From Chitinophaga oryziterrae (lineage in GTDB: Bacteria > Bacteroidota > Bacteroidia > Chitinophagales > Chitinophagaceae), in contig NZ_WRXO01000010.1 in NCBI RefSeq assembly GCF_009758125.1, forward strand, positions 124,001 to 188,000: 64,000 nucleotides of DNA, written 5' to 3'. Positions 56,032-64,000 of this stretch are shown here, in pieces; position 1 is the stretch's first letter; every line of letters starts with the position of its first letter. The notes beneath the pieces are model-generated. The model did no database searches, was not told the origin of the DNA, and saw only the letters and a list, made by a program, of their open reading frames with translations. The translations under genes and the position numbers were made by a program.

Positions 56032-57582
56032 TTATAATTTAATTTCTTCTTCGTTGGCGTCGAAAAAGCGATATTCAGTAAGGTGGTAATTAGAATCTGC
56101 CTTTACCTTAACCCATTTCTTATACTGGAAATACCATTTCCATTGGCGGGAGGTTAAGAATCCTTTGGCTAGGAAAGCATAAAATATAGGATGAACTCTG
56201 ATGGTAAGTCCTTTATGCTGATGATTTATCAGGTATTGAAGGTTCTTTTCAACCTCATCTATAATTAATACGGAGGCGCCTATTTTTCCGGTACCATGGC
56301 AGGTTGGGCAATCTTCCGCCACGGAAATCGTTACTTCTGGTTTAACACGCTGGCGCGTTATCTGCATCAGCCCGAACTTTGAGATCGGCAGAATAGTATG
56401 TTTGGCTCTGTCTTGCGCCATGAATTTCTCCATAGCTTCGTACACTACCTTTTTGTTCTCAGGCAGCTTCATATCAATGAAGTCAATGATAATAATGCCC
56501 CCAAGATCACGCAACCGGAGTTGGCGTGCTATTTCTCCCGCAGCTTCCAGGTTGGAGGCAAGCGCATTTTGCTCCTGATTGTTACTGGAGCTTTTATAAC
56601 CACTGTTTACGTCTATGACGTGCAGGGCTTCCGTGGCTTCTATGATCAGGTATACGCCGCTGTCGAGGTTCACTGTTTTACCAAATGAAGCCTTCACCTG
56701 CCGGGTAATCCCGTAGTGATCAAAGATAGGAGCGCCATTATGATAATGATGAACGATGTCCTGTTTCTCCGGGGCTATCTTACCGATATAAGCCCTGGTA
56801 TCAGTGTACATGTTCTTATCGTTAATGACGATACGGTTAAAGCTCTCGTTCAGGAGATCTCTTAATATGCTGGTGGTTTTGGCCTGTTCGCTCAGCACCT
56901 TTTGCGGAGGTGTTCCGCCGCGCAGGTTCGCCTGAATGTTTTTCCAGGTTTCAACCAGGGTAGTAAGGTCCTCGTGCAGTTCTGCGGTTTTCTTTCCTTC
57001 TGCGGCCGTACGCACAATAACACCGAAGTTCGGTGTCTTGATCGCTTCCACTATCTTTTGCAGTCGTTTTCTTTCTTCGGAAGAGTGTATCTTTTTAGAT
57101 ACAGCTACAATGTCATTAAAGGGTGTTAACACAATAAACCTTCCGGGTAATGAAATTTCGCAACTAAGACGCGGGCCTTTTGAAGAGATCGGTTCCTTTA
57201 GTATTTGCACCAGAATGTTAGGCTTACCGCCCAGCACATCTGTAATCTTACCGGTTTTAACAATTTCCGGTTCATTCTTAAACTTTGTAAAATCAAAACC
57301 CTCTGGGGTTTTGTCGGTAATAGCCTGCTGGGTAAATTTAAGTATGGAGCGTATGTAAGGGCTTAGATCTGTATAATGCAAAAAAGCATCCTTTTCAAAG
57401 CCAACATCCACAAACGCTGCATTGAGGCCCGGAATGAGTTTTTTCACTCTCCCCAGGTATAAATCCCCTACCGAGAAATTGGGATTGCCACTTTCGTGAT
57501 GCAATTCGACCAGTTTCTTATCTTCCAGCAACGCTATTTCCACACCAGTAGGTGCCGCATTTATAATAAGTTCCTTGTTCAA
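56032..57582 (-). CDS. rng: ribonuclease E/G family protein
   Basis: A 516-residue endoribonuclease for rRNA maturation and mRNA decay. The S1 domain (about 35-130) has GDLYLGRVKKLIPGLNAAFVDVG; the catalytic DNase I-like region has LHVIDVNSGYK and GGIIIIDFIDM with the metal-binding aspartates; the zinc-link is CPTC near residue 424. The length is that of RNase G, without the long tail of RNase E. The start is TTG (57582) and MNKELIINAAPTGVEIALLE is the family N-terminus. Confidence 0.95.
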   Translation of the reverse strand: MNKELIINAAPTGVEIALLEDKKLVELHHESGNPNFSVGDLYLGRVKKLIPGLNAAFVDVGFEKDAFLHYTDLSPYIRSILKFTQQAITDKTPEGFDFTKFKNEPEIVKTGKITDVLGGKPNILVQILKEPISSKGPRLSCEISLPGRFIVLTPFNDIVAVSKKIHSSEERKRLQKIVEAIKTPNFGVIVRTAAEGKKTAELHEDLTTLVETWKNIQANLRGGTPPQKVLSEQAKTTSILRDLLNESFNRIVINDKNMYTDTRAYIGKIAPEKQDIVHHYHNGAPIFDHYGITRQVKASFGKTVNLDSGVYLIIEATEALHVIDVNSGYKSSSNNQEQNALASNLEAAGEIARQLRLRDLGGIIIIDFIDMKLPENKKVVYEAMEKFMAQDRAKHTILPISKFGLMQITRQRVKPEVTISVAEDCPTCHGTGKIGASVLIIDEVEKNLQYLINHQHKGLTIRVHPIFYAFLAKGFLTSRQWKWYFQYKKWVKVKADSNYHLTEYRFFDANEEEIKL

Positions 57583-57884
57583 GCGTCCAAAATTTTAACC
57601 ATTATAACTTCACCTTAGTGTTATGCACAGCTATTTAATAACAGCTTACTGCATACCAGATTACACCTAACAATATGTCAGTATACGTGATGATGGATTG
57701 CTTAAGGGTTCAGCGATCTGCAGGTAATATCCGGAATACTAAGCGGGATTTGTGGAAAAACCTGCATGACTTCAGCAATTTAAGAATAATCGCTAAAATC
57801 ATGCAGGATATATCAAAATTTTTGTCCGATCACCGCGCCGCAAATAAAACCTGGTTAGTATAAATGGCGGGAAACAGGAGAAAA
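57583..57884. other. intergenic region with an inverted repeat
   Basis: 302 bases between the RNase G gene and the small ribosomal protein gene. An imperfect inverted repeat lies at 57761-57807 (arms CCTGCATGA / TCATGCAGG, extended by a partly paired 7 bases, centre about 15). It has no T-run. A 62-codon open frame across it lacks any support. Nothing else recognised. Confidence 0.5.
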
Positions 57885-57980
57885 CTATTTTTTACCTTTC
57901 TTATGCCGGTTCTTTCTCAATCGTTTTTTACGTTTATGAGTGGCAATCTTATGTCTTTTTCTTTTCTTACCGCAAGGCAT
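57885..57980 (-). CDS. AURKAIP1/COX24-domain small ribosomal protein (mS38-like)
   Basis: A 31-residue, strongly basic protein: MPCGKKRKRHKIATHKRKKR followed by LRKNRHKKGKK. This matches the short Bacteroidota proteins with the AURKAIP1/COX24 domain, related to mitochondrial mS38, a small-subunit ribosomal protein. The pattern KRKRHKIATHKRKKRLRKNRHK has the K-x-R-x-K/M-x(2)-H-K pattern of the family. It is too short for most gene finders. It lies between the RNase G and TPR genes on the same strand. Confidence 0.88.
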   Translation of the reverse strand: MPCGKKRKRHKIATHKRKKRLRKNRHKKGKK

Positions 57981-58017
57981 ACGCTAAAACGTTTTTAAAT
58001 GTTTAAAAAATGAAATA

Positions 58018-58860
58018 TTATCTAATACTTTTAATATAGTTGTCAATTTCCGCTTTCAGACCCGGATCTTTCAGCAGTTTTTTACATTGCTCAAATATCT
58101 CAATGGCCTTCCTGGTATCTCCTTTACTACGGTAGGCTTCAGCCAGTACAAACATTGCTTTCGCTTCGTCAGGATGTTTCTGCAAAAGCGTTTCCAGCCT
58201 TTCGATAGCTTTGTCATACTGACCGGATTGAATAGCCAGATTTGCCAATGTTAATTGAGCTTCAATATTATCAGGATTAGCTGCCACCACATCCCTGAGT
58301 TTTTGAACACCCACCATAGGCTCGCCGGTATTCATATACAGCAGCGCCTGTTTTATTTTCAGAGAATCATTTGCAGGGCTAAGTTGTATAGCCCGATCGA
58401 GCAAGGTAATAGCCTGTTGGCTCTCCCATTTCATAACTGCAGGATCCTGTGCGTGTTCCAGGTGTTCTAAAAATAAATTGGCTGCAAAGGTGAGACTTTT
58501 TTCGGAATTTTCCAACTTGGCTGCTTCGCCAAGATAATAGGCAGCTACGGGAAGTTGGTTTAGACTATCCCAGGTGACATACAATTCTTTGTAAGCGGCT
58601 ATTTGCTGATTTTTTACATCACCCCGCACAACCTTGTTTTCCAACGTAGTGATAGAAAGTAATTTTCCTGCGGGAACTTTTTGCTTGGCTGCCGCCAGCA
58701 ATTCGTTGAAGGCAATAGGTTTTTCCTCCTGACCACTATGCATGTGAGTGTCAGTTGGCATCGCTTTTTTGTCCGAATGTGGTATGGTGCGGCCAAAGGC
58801 TACCAATACTATAAGTAATGCCGCAGCGGCACCTACCAGGAGAACTTGTTTTTTCTGCAC
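58018..58860 (-). CDS. membrane-anchored TPR protein
   Basis: A 280-residue protein with one N-terminal membrane helix (about 5-24, VLLVGAAAALLIVLVAFG), a charged linker with His and Met (DTHMHSGQEEKP), and four to five tetratricopeptide repeats (about 90-275, for example AQLTLANLAIQSGQYDKAIERLETLL and AMFVLAEAYRSKGDTRKAIEIFEQCK split by short turns). It is a periplasmic or cytoplasm-facing scaffold of unknown partner. The start is GTG at 58860. It follows hup in the same direction after 23 bases. Confidence 0.88.
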   Translation of the reverse strand: MQKKQVLLVGAAAALLIVLVAFGRTIPHSDKKAMPTDTHMHSGQEEKPIAFNELLAAAKQKVPAGKLLSITTLENKVVRGDVKNQQIAAYKELYVTWDSLNQLPVAAYYLGEAAKLENSEKSLTFAANLFLEHLEHAQDPAVMKWESQQAITLLDRAIQLSPANDSLKIKQALLYMNTGEPMVGVQKLRDVVAANPDNIEAQLTLANLAIQSGQYDKAIERLETLLQKHPDEAKAMFVLAEAYRSKGDTRKAIEIFEQCKKLLKDPGLKAEIDNYIKSIR

Positions 58861-58883
58861 GCCTATAAGATTAGGCTGCGAAA

Positions 58884-59171
58884 TTAAGAACTTTTAAGCT
58901 TCTTTACTTCCGCAACGAATTCTTTTGACGGTTTGAACGCCGGAATAAAGTGCTCAGGAATCTCAACTGCAACATTTTTCTTAATGTTACGGCCGATCTT
59001 CGCAGCCCTTTTCTTGGTAATAAAGCTACCGAAACCACGTATGTAGATGTGCTCGCCATTAGCCAACGCTTCCTTGACCTCCTTAAACATGGCCTCTAGT
59101 GTTACTAACACGTCTACTTTAGGTATGCCGGTTTTTTCAGCAATATTGTTAATTAAGTCAGCTTTTCTCAT
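58884..59171 (-). CDS. hup: HU/IHF-family DNA-binding protein
   Basis: A 95-residue nucleoid protein. MRKADLINNIAEKTGIPKVDV forms the helical dimer part, the beta-arm has GFGSFITKKRAAKIGRNIKK, and the arm tip with the intercalating Pro is at VAVEIPEHFIPAFKPSKEF. It bends DNA as a dimer and organises the chromosome. A -7 promoter element lies 25 bases upstream. Its upstream region contains the long inverted repeat described at 59644-59731. Confidence 0.95.
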   Translation of the reverse strand: MRKADLINNIAEKTGIPKVDVLVTLEAMFKEVKEALANGEHIYIRGFGSFITKKRAAKIGRNIKKNVAVEIPEHFIPAFKPSKEFVAEVKKLKSS

Positions 59172-59196
59172 AATTGAAGCGAAGGATTACTTGTCC

Positions 59197-59204
59197 CAAA
59201 ATTA
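59197..59204 (-). promoter_or_regulatory. putative -7 element for hup
   Basis: On the minus strand TAATTTTG, matching TANNTTTG, 25 bases before the ATG at 59171. No clear -33 element. Confidence 0.45.
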
Positions 59205-59643
59205 TCTATTTTTTTTTAATTGCTGAATTTTAAGCAAATAAATTTTATCTTTTTTTCTTATACCTTACTTTTTCTTAATATTTCCCAATGCAAGTCATTA
59301 ACTATGAACCTCTAGGTAAAATGTTGGGCAATGGTGAGGAAAAAAGATTTTTATGCTTTTGACCACTACATGTTCATTTTTATAGGTATGACAGGCAAAT
59401 TTTCACTAAACCACTCATTAACGAATATACAAAAAATAATATTCATTTCACCTTTTTTTTCTGCACTTAAGGGGGAAATATGTGTCCTAAATAGCTGAAA
59501 CAGGTGATCAAATGCTACTTTAATATAACGCATATCTTGCTATATTCGTCTATTTTTCAATAACTTCAGATATAAAACTGCTCATTTAAGTAACATAGAA
59601 ATATACCTTTAACTGCTTCAAAACATGACTATATCGGCTTCTG

Positions 59644-59731
59644 AACAGGTTTATCTTACGTTTATCCTCCGTCTTTTAACGTAGGATAAACGTAAGATAA
59701 ACCTGTTTCACTCCTGTTTTATTCCTGTTTT
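59644..59731. repeat. 25-bp-arm inverted repeat with 11-bp-phased heptamers
   Basis: Left arm 59644-59668 and right arm 59683-59707 are exact complements over 25 bases; the 14-base centre has a further 3-bp stem. Within the arms GTTTATC (59649, 59660) and its complement GATAAAC (59685, 59696) repeat with a period of 11. CCTGTTT then follows at 59702, 59713 and 59724, also 11 apart, and once more at 59778. There is no T-run after the hairpin, so it is not a normal terminator. Confidence 0.9.
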
Positions 59732-59773
59732 GAACCAATTCACACAGGTAATTCTCCCTCTCTCCTTCAACAC

Positions 59774-59807
59774 TTGTCCTGTTTATCCCCTCACAAACAT
59801 ATATTTG
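59774..59807 (+). promoter_or_regulatory. putative mutY promoter
   Basis: TTG at 59774-59776, a 23-base spacer, and TATATTTG at 59800-59807, a full -7 match, 49 bases before the mutY ATG. Confidence 0.55.
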
Positions 59808-59856
59808 CATTAAAATTCCAAGCCGCTCCTTCACAGGATCGTCCCGTTTATAAAAA

Positions 59857-60921
59857 ATGAAGCAATTCTTTACCCCCGCTCTTCTTGAATGGAACCAAAA
59901 TGAGAATTCCCGCTCCATGCCCTGGAAAGGTGAAAAAGACCCCTACCGGATATGGCTGTCTGAAATTATCCTCCAGCAAACACGCGTTGAGCAGGGTTGG
60001 GCATATTATGAAAACTTCATACAGGCCTATCCTACCGTGAAGGACCTGGCCGCCGCTCCGGAAGAAGCGGTCTTCCGTCTCTGGCAGGGACTGGGTTATT
60101 ACGCCCGCTGCAAAAACATGCTGGCCGCTGCCCGGCAGATTGTGGATCAGTTCCATGGTCACTTCCCCAATACGTACGATGCTATACAATCGCTGAAAGG
60201 CGTAGGACCATACACCGCTGCCGCTATAGCATCATTTGCCTTCAACCTGCCACATGCAGTATTAGACGGTAACGTTTTCCGCGTACTGTCCAGGTACTTC
60301 GATATAGATACCCCCATAGACAGCACCACCGGTAAAAAACAATTCACCGCACTGGCCCAGGAACTCCTGCCACATGCTCAGTCGGCAGCCTATAACCAGA
60401 GCATCATGGACTTTGGAGCGGTGATATGCAAGCCACAGCAACCGGCCTGCTCCATCTGCCCCCTGTCTAAAAAATGTAAAGCATTACAACTCAACCTCGT
60501 TGGCCTGCTACCGGTAAAAACAAAGAAGCTCGTTATCAAAAAGAGATACTTCTACTACCTGGTATTGCAGTACAAAGACAACATCTACATACGCAAACGC
60601 ACCGAAAATGATATCTGGCAAAACCTGCACGAATTCATTTTAATAGAAACACCGCAACCTGCAGATATTCCCACATTACAGGCAATGCCCGTGTTTAAAA
60701 GCACGTTTGTTGATATGAGTTACAACATAAATGGGACTTCAGCTGCATTTAAGCAGCAGCTTACACACCAAACAATTTACAGTCAATTCATCTTCATGTC
60801 AGTTACAAAACAACCGGAGATGCCCGGCTACATTGCTGTTCCACGTACACAGCTGGACGGTTTCGCATTTCCAAAAACAATTACAGACTTTCTGAAAAAA
60901 AGGGAGCTGAGCCTGTTTTGA
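59857..60921 (+). CDS. mutY: A/G-specific adenine glycosylase
   Basis: A 354-residue repair enzyme that removes adenine mispaired with 8-oxoguanine. Catalytic glutamate in SEIILQQTRVEQGW, helix-hairpin-helix LKGVGPYTAAAIASFAF with catalytic Asp in AVLDGNVFRVLSR, and the Fe-S cluster ligands C-x6-C-x2-C-x5-C in CKPQQPACSICPLSKKC. The C-terminal NUDIX-like domain (about 230-350) recognises 8-oxoG. First gene of the run mutY-ssb-gldE-gldD, which is a known Bacteroidota gene order. Confidence 0.96.
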   Translation: MKQFFTPALLEWNQNENSRSMPWKGEKDPYRIWLSEIILQQTRVEQGWAYYENFIQAYPTVKDLAAAPEEAVFRLWQGLGYYARCKNMLAAARQIVDQFHGHFPNTYDAIQSLKGVGPYTAAAIASFAFNLPHAVLDGNVFRVLSRYFDIDTPIDSTTGKKQFTALAQELLPHAQSAAYNQSIMDFGAVICKPQQPACSICPLSKKCKALQLNLVGLLPVKTKKLVIKKRYFYYLVLQYKDNIYIRKRTENDIWQNLHEFILIETPQPADIPTLQAMPVFKSTFVDMSYNINGTSAAFKQQLTHQTIYSQFIFMSVTKQPEMPGYIAVPRTQLDGFAFPKTITDFLKKRELSLF

Positions 60922-61101
60922 CCCGGGATTCCAGGTGGGGTCAATTGCTCTTAACTTGCTGCGGCAAGGTATTTGAAGCTAAAAGTATGCCCTAAAATTT
61001 TCCCTGCCGATTGGAAAAAAATATTAACTTTAAGAAGGTAGTTTATTTAAGAAGAAGTATATTTTCAATAGTTTAAAATCAATAGATTAAAACCTGCAAC
61101 A

Positions 61102-61557
61102 ATGAGAGGTGTTAATAAAGTAATCCTGATTGGCAATTTGGGTAGAGATCCGGATGTACAATTTTTAGAAGGTAATATTGCAGTAGCTAAGTTCTCACTT
61201 GCTACCACAGAAACATTCAAAGACAGAGCCGGAAAACTGATATCCCAAACAGAATGGCACACAGTAGTATTGTGGAGAGGACTGGCAGAACTGGCGCAAA
61301 AGTACCTGCACAAAGGTAGCCTGGTATATATTGAAGGCCGTTTACGTACCCGCAGCTGGGAAGATAAGGAAGGAAATAAAAAATTTGCTACCGAAGTGGT
61401 CGGTGATAACCTTGTTATGTTGGACAAACGGATGGATCTCAATAACTCTGAAAGCGCTATCCATCACAGTAACACCGGTAGCTCCACAGGAGACAATTTT
61501 CCCAATATGGAGATTCCACCCCAAATGAACGACGCAGCGGACGACCTACCCTTTTAA
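61102..61557 (+). CDS. ssb: single-stranded DNA-binding protein
   Basis: A 151-residue OB-fold protein: MRGVNKVILIGNLGRDPDVQ at the N-terminus, WHTVVLWRGLAELAQKYLHKGSLVYIEGRL in the core (split across two strands), a disordered linker with HHSNTGSSTGDNFP, and the acidic tip DDLPF that binds partner proteins. It forms tetramers that protect ssDNA in replication and repair. No promoter element was clear in the 180-base gap after mutY. Confidence 0.96.
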   Translation: MRGVNKVILIGNLGRDPDVQFLEGNIAVAKFSLATTETFKDRAGKLISQTEWHTVVLWRGLAELAQKYLHKGSLVYIEGRLRTRSWEDKEGNKKFATEVVGDNLVMLDKRMDLNNSESAIHHSNTGSSTGDNFPNMEIPPQMNDAADDLPF

Positions 61558-61614
61558 CTATCCAAATAAAATATTAATTCTTTTTAATTGATAATCCTGT
61601 AATGGGACATTACT

Positions 61615-61622
61615 TATATTTG
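61615..61622 (+). promoter_or_regulatory. putative -7 element for gldE
   Basis: TATATTTG, a full match, with TTG at 61588-61590 (24-base spacer, slightly long), 112 bases before the gldE start. Confidence 0.4.
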
Positions 61623-61734
61623 CATATAGGGAAAGTTATTCAATTTAATACCTGAATTTCTTTCCCTTTTTTTGGAACCTGCTTTGTAGTGTAAAGACTC
61701 AGGTTTAATATTTATCACGTCAAAGTCGTACAAT

Positions 61735-63084
61735 TTGGACATCTATCCGGCAAGCATTCTATTTGGTAAGCTTACCCTGTTACAAGCCGCAGCGCCGATT
61801 GCCACCCCCAATGTGGCAATTTACCTCCTTGTAATATTTATATTACTATTACTGGCATTTATCGTGTCCGGAGCAGAAGTCGCCTTCTTCTCCCTCAACT
61901 ATAAAGACCTCAATGCCCTTAAAACAAGGCAAAATACCAGCGGAAAGCTGATTACCAAACTGTTGGAAAAACCGCGCTCCCTGCTGGCTTCCCTCCAGAT
62001 AGCAGGTATCCTCCTGTCCCTGGCATTTATACTGGTCACCAACTATCTGATCACCCAGATGGAAGACCTCCAGACCCTGCCCGTAGTATCCTTTGTAGTA
62101 CGTATCGCGATCATCACCTTCGTACTCCTCTTCTTCGCACAGGTACTTCCCCGCGTATGGGCTGCCCAGAATAACATTCGCTTCGCTACCTACTTCGCCT
62201 GGTTCGTCAGCATTATACATGCTACCCTCGAACCGGTAAGCGACTTCTACGTAAGCGTCAGCGAAAACATAGAAGCCAAATTCTTCCACAGAGGCAGCGG
62301 CGCTGTCAACTACCAGGAAATAGACGAAGCCATCGAAATGAGCGTAGACCCCACCGCTTCCCAGGAAGAAAAGAATATCCTCAAAGGAATCCTCAAATTC
62401 GGCAATATCACCGTAAAACAAATCATGCACACCCGCCTGGATGTGTCTGGTATTGAATATGACGATACTTTCCCCACCGTGGTAAAACATGTGGCAGATC
62501 TTCATTATTCCCGTTTACCGGTGTATAAAGGTAACCTCGACAACATCGTAGGCGTTATCCATACTAAAGATCTCCTTCCTCACCTCGATAAAGGCAATGC
62601 CTTCGACTGGCACACCGTTATGCGGCAGCCATTCTTTGTACATGGCCATAAACTGATTGAAGACCTGCTCTCCGAATTCCAGACAAGACGTATGCACTTT
62701 GCCGTAGTCGTGGACGAATTCGGCGGTACTTCCGGTATCGTTACCCTGGAAGATATCGTGGAAGAAGTAATAGGCGATATCAAAGACGAGTTCGATGAAG
62801 AAGAATTCAACTACAGCAAAGTGGACAACTCCACCTATGTATTTGAAGGTAAAACTATGCTCAACGACGTTTGCCGTATTATGAACATTCCTCCCGATAC
62901 CTTCGAAGTGGTAAAAGGAGAAAGCGACTCTATCGGCGGTCTGATCCTGGAACTGGCGGGTAAATTCCCCGAAGAAAACAGCGTGATCAGCCTCGAAAAA
63001 TACGATTTCACCGTACTGGAAGTAAGCAAAATGCGTATTCAGAAAGTACAGGTGAGCATCCGGCAGAATGCAGAAGAGGAATAA
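61735..63084 (+). CDS. gldE: gliding motility-associated protein GldE
   Basis: A 449-residue membrane protein. CNNM/DUF21 domain with four helices (about 25-190, FIVSGAEVAFFSLNYKDLNAL), two CBS domains (about 220-340, IMHTRLDVSGIEYD and MRQPFFVHGHKLIEDLL) and a CorC_HlyC C-terminal domain (about 355-440). Between them lies FAVVVDEFGGTSGIVTLEDI. In gliding Bacteroidota GldE works with GldD. The start is TTG (61735); there is no ATG before the first helix. Confidence 0.92.
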   Translation: MDIYPASILFGKLTLLQAAAPIATPNVAIYLLVIFILLLLAFIVSGAEVAFFSLNYKDLNALKTRQNTSGKLITKLLEKPRSLLASLQIAGILLSLAFILVTNYLITQMEDLQTLPVVSFVVRIAIITFVLLFFAQVLPRVWAAQNNIRFATYFAWFVSIIHATLEPVSDFYVSVSENIEAKFFHRGSGAVNYQEIDEAIEMSVDPTASQEEKNILKGILKFGNITVKQIMHTRLDVSGIEYDDTFPTVVKHVADLHYSRLPVYKGNLDNIVGVIHTKDLLPHLDKGNAFDWHTVMRQPFFVHGHKLIEDLLSEFQTRRMHFAVVVDEFGGTSGIVTLEDIVEEVIGDIKDEFDEEEFNYSKVDNSTYVFEGKTMLNDVCRIMNIPPDTFEVVKGESDSIGGLILELAGKFPEENSVISLEKYDFTVLEVSKMRIQKVQVSIRQNAEEE

Positions 63085-63102
63085 AATAATAACCAGCCTG
63101 TA

Positions 63103-63723
63103 ATGAAATTCAAAGGGAACAAGAACAGCCTTATACTGCCTGCTTATAGCTGGTTGCTTACCATTCTATTATTTACAACTGCCTGCGAACAGACATTCAC
63201 TCCTAAACCACGCGGATACTTTGAAATAAAGTTCCCGAAACGGGAATACCAGGTCTTTGATAAACCAGGATATCCCTACACTTTCGAATATCCCGTGTAC
63301 GCAACTATCGTGAAGGATAGCCTCTTCTTTGGTGAAAAAACCGAAAACCCTTACTGGATAAATGTGGAATTCCCCTCTCTGAACGGGAAAATATACATGA
63401 GCTATAAGGAAATAGGGAAAGGAGAGAATAACTTCCAGCAGCTGATCAACGATGCATTCAAAATGACCTATAAACACACTTATAAGGCTGAATACATCAA
63501 TGAAAATGTAATCGCTACCCCCAATAATGTACACGGACTTTTCTACGATGTAGGAGGTAATGCGGCTTCTGCCAAACAATTCTTCGCTACCGACTCTGTC
63601 CGTCATTTCCTCCGTGGTGCTCTTTATTTCGATGCTGCTCCCAATGCAGACTCCCTGGCACCGGTGAATCAGTTCCTGCAAAAAGACCTGTTACACCTTG
63701 TTGAGACCTTAAAATGGAGATAA
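63103..63723 (+). CDS. gldD: gliding motility lipoprotein GldD
   Basis: A 206-residue lipoprotein. N-terminal signal with lipobox LFTTAC, then the family pattern TPKPRGYFEIKFPKREYQVFD, NPYWINVEFPSLNGKIYMSYK and GGNAASAKQFFATDSVRHFLRGALYF split by short turns. It is essential for gliding in Flavobacterium. It follows gldE after 18 bases in the usual order. Confidence 0.94.
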   Translation: MKFKGNKNSLILPAYSWLLTILLFTTACEQTFTPKPRGYFEIKFPKREYQVFDKPGYPYTFEYPVYATIVKDSLFFGEKTENPYWINVEFPSLNGKIYMSYKEIGKGENNFQQLINDAFKMTYKHTYKAEYINENVIATPNNVHGLFYDVGGNAASAKQFFATDSVRHFLRGALYFDAAPNADSLAPVNQFLQKDLLHLVETLKWR

Positions 63724-63786
63724 CAGGTAAGATTGTTGTAAATTTGCCGGTATTGGAATAGGTGTGAATATAGATGCTAACTAACA

Positions 63787-64000
63787 ATGATCATAATAGA
63801 CGATAAATACATCAGCGATGAATTGATCGAAGAACAATTCGTTTGCAACCTGGGCGCCTGCAAAGGGGCCTGTTGTGTAGCCGGTGATTGTGGGGCTCCA
63901 CTGGAAAAAGAGGAAGTGAAAATCCTCAAAAAGATCTACCCGAAAATAACTTCCTACCTGCGACCGGATGGTATTGCAGAAATAGAAAAAACCGGTACCA
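63787..64000 (+). CDS. DUF3109-family protein, 5' part
   Basis: The first 71 codons of a protein that runs off the window. The cysteine-rich start (FVCNLGACKGACCVAGDCGAPL) is the DUF3109/YkgJ-like motif, which probably binds zinc or an Fe-S cluster. The function is unknown. It lies directly behind gldD; the ATG at 63787 gives MIIIDDKYISDELIEEQFVC, the natural family start. Confidence 0.85.
   Translation, partial: MIIIDDKYISDELIEEQFVCNLGACKGACCVAGDCGAPLEKEEVKILKKIYPKITSYLRPDGIAEIEKTGT

Larger units (their letters stand above)
59172..59856. other. 685-base divergent region hup / mutY
   Basis: The longest gene-free stretch. It holds promoters for both genes (59197-59204 minus, 59774-59807 plus) and, in between, an exceptional inverted repeat with 11-bp-phased heptamers (59644-59731). 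The part 59220-59640 is very AT-rich and no coding frame or further element was recognised there. Confidence 0.7.

Noticed and set aside
57675-57863. 62-codon plus-strand frame
   Set aside because: No recognisable features, and it spans an inverted repeat. Kept as intergenic.
59676-59918. 80-codon minus-strand frame upstream of mutY
   Set aside because: It crosses the inverted repeat, the mutY promoter and the mutY start, with no family features.

Overview
The window looks like a piece of a Bacteroidota chromosome, most likely Chitinophagaceae and close to Chitinophaga. The evidence is a SusC/SusD pair, gliding genes gldE and gldD behind mutY and ssb, a Rho factor with a long acidic insertion, many short genes of Bacteroidota-only families (DUF5522, IPExxxVDY, DUF3109), no Shine-Dalgarno pattern before starts, and promoter elements of the Bacteroidota type (TANNTTTG at -7, TTTG at -33). 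No tRNA, rRNA, CRISPR array, prophage or complete insertion sequence was seen. Family names come from reading motifs; no database search was run.

Layout. 1-4.4 kb: 3' end of trmB, small housekeeping genes, and a 7TM LytS-type kinase with its LytTR regulator. 4.4-10.1 kb: rho and asnS (divergent), a lone ExbD, a 2-oxoglutarate/Fe(II)-type oxygenase and a small secreted protein. 10.2-14.4 kb: chromate transporter, Ku, and small stress-type genes (YciF/DUF892, proline-rich protein). 14.7-20.2 kb: a dense block of five two-component genes, one of them a response regulator broken by a stop codon and a 10-bp tandem duplication. 20.7-28.4 kb: DEAD-box helicase, a lone SusC/SusD pair, gpsA. 28.7-45.3 kb: a histone H1-like protein, then a 13-kb minus-strand efflux locus (two membrane fusion proteins, two ABC ATPases, three tandem MacB/FtsX-type permeases, one TolC), read divergently from a sigma-54 response regulator and its kinase. 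A sigma-54 promoter with exact spacing lies upstream of the locus. 45.3-53.8 kb: lysoplasmalogenase-like protein, nadB, a lipid A-type acyltransferase, BON lipoprotein, SDR, a persulfide dioxygenase/rhodanese fusion with an ArsR regulator and a 22-bp palindrome, tsaB. 53.8-64 kb: RidA, L,D-transpeptidase, RNase G, a 31-residue mS38/COX24-type ribosomal protein, TPR protein, HU, and then mutY-ssb-gldE-gldD-DUF3109.

How the parts fit. The clearest circuit is at 29-45 kb: kinase (43.9 kb) to sigma-54 activator (42.6 kb) to the promoter at 42325-42340 to the efflux genes. The two-component block at 14.7-20.2 kb looks like a phosphorelay that may have lost one receiver. The right end joins genome maintenance (HU, MutY, SSB) to gliding/type IX secretion components. 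Several promoters sit so close to start codons that leaderless or very short-leader mRNAs are predicted. The strongest unexplained DNA structure is a 25-bp-arm inverted repeat with heptamers phased at 11 bp between hup and mutY.
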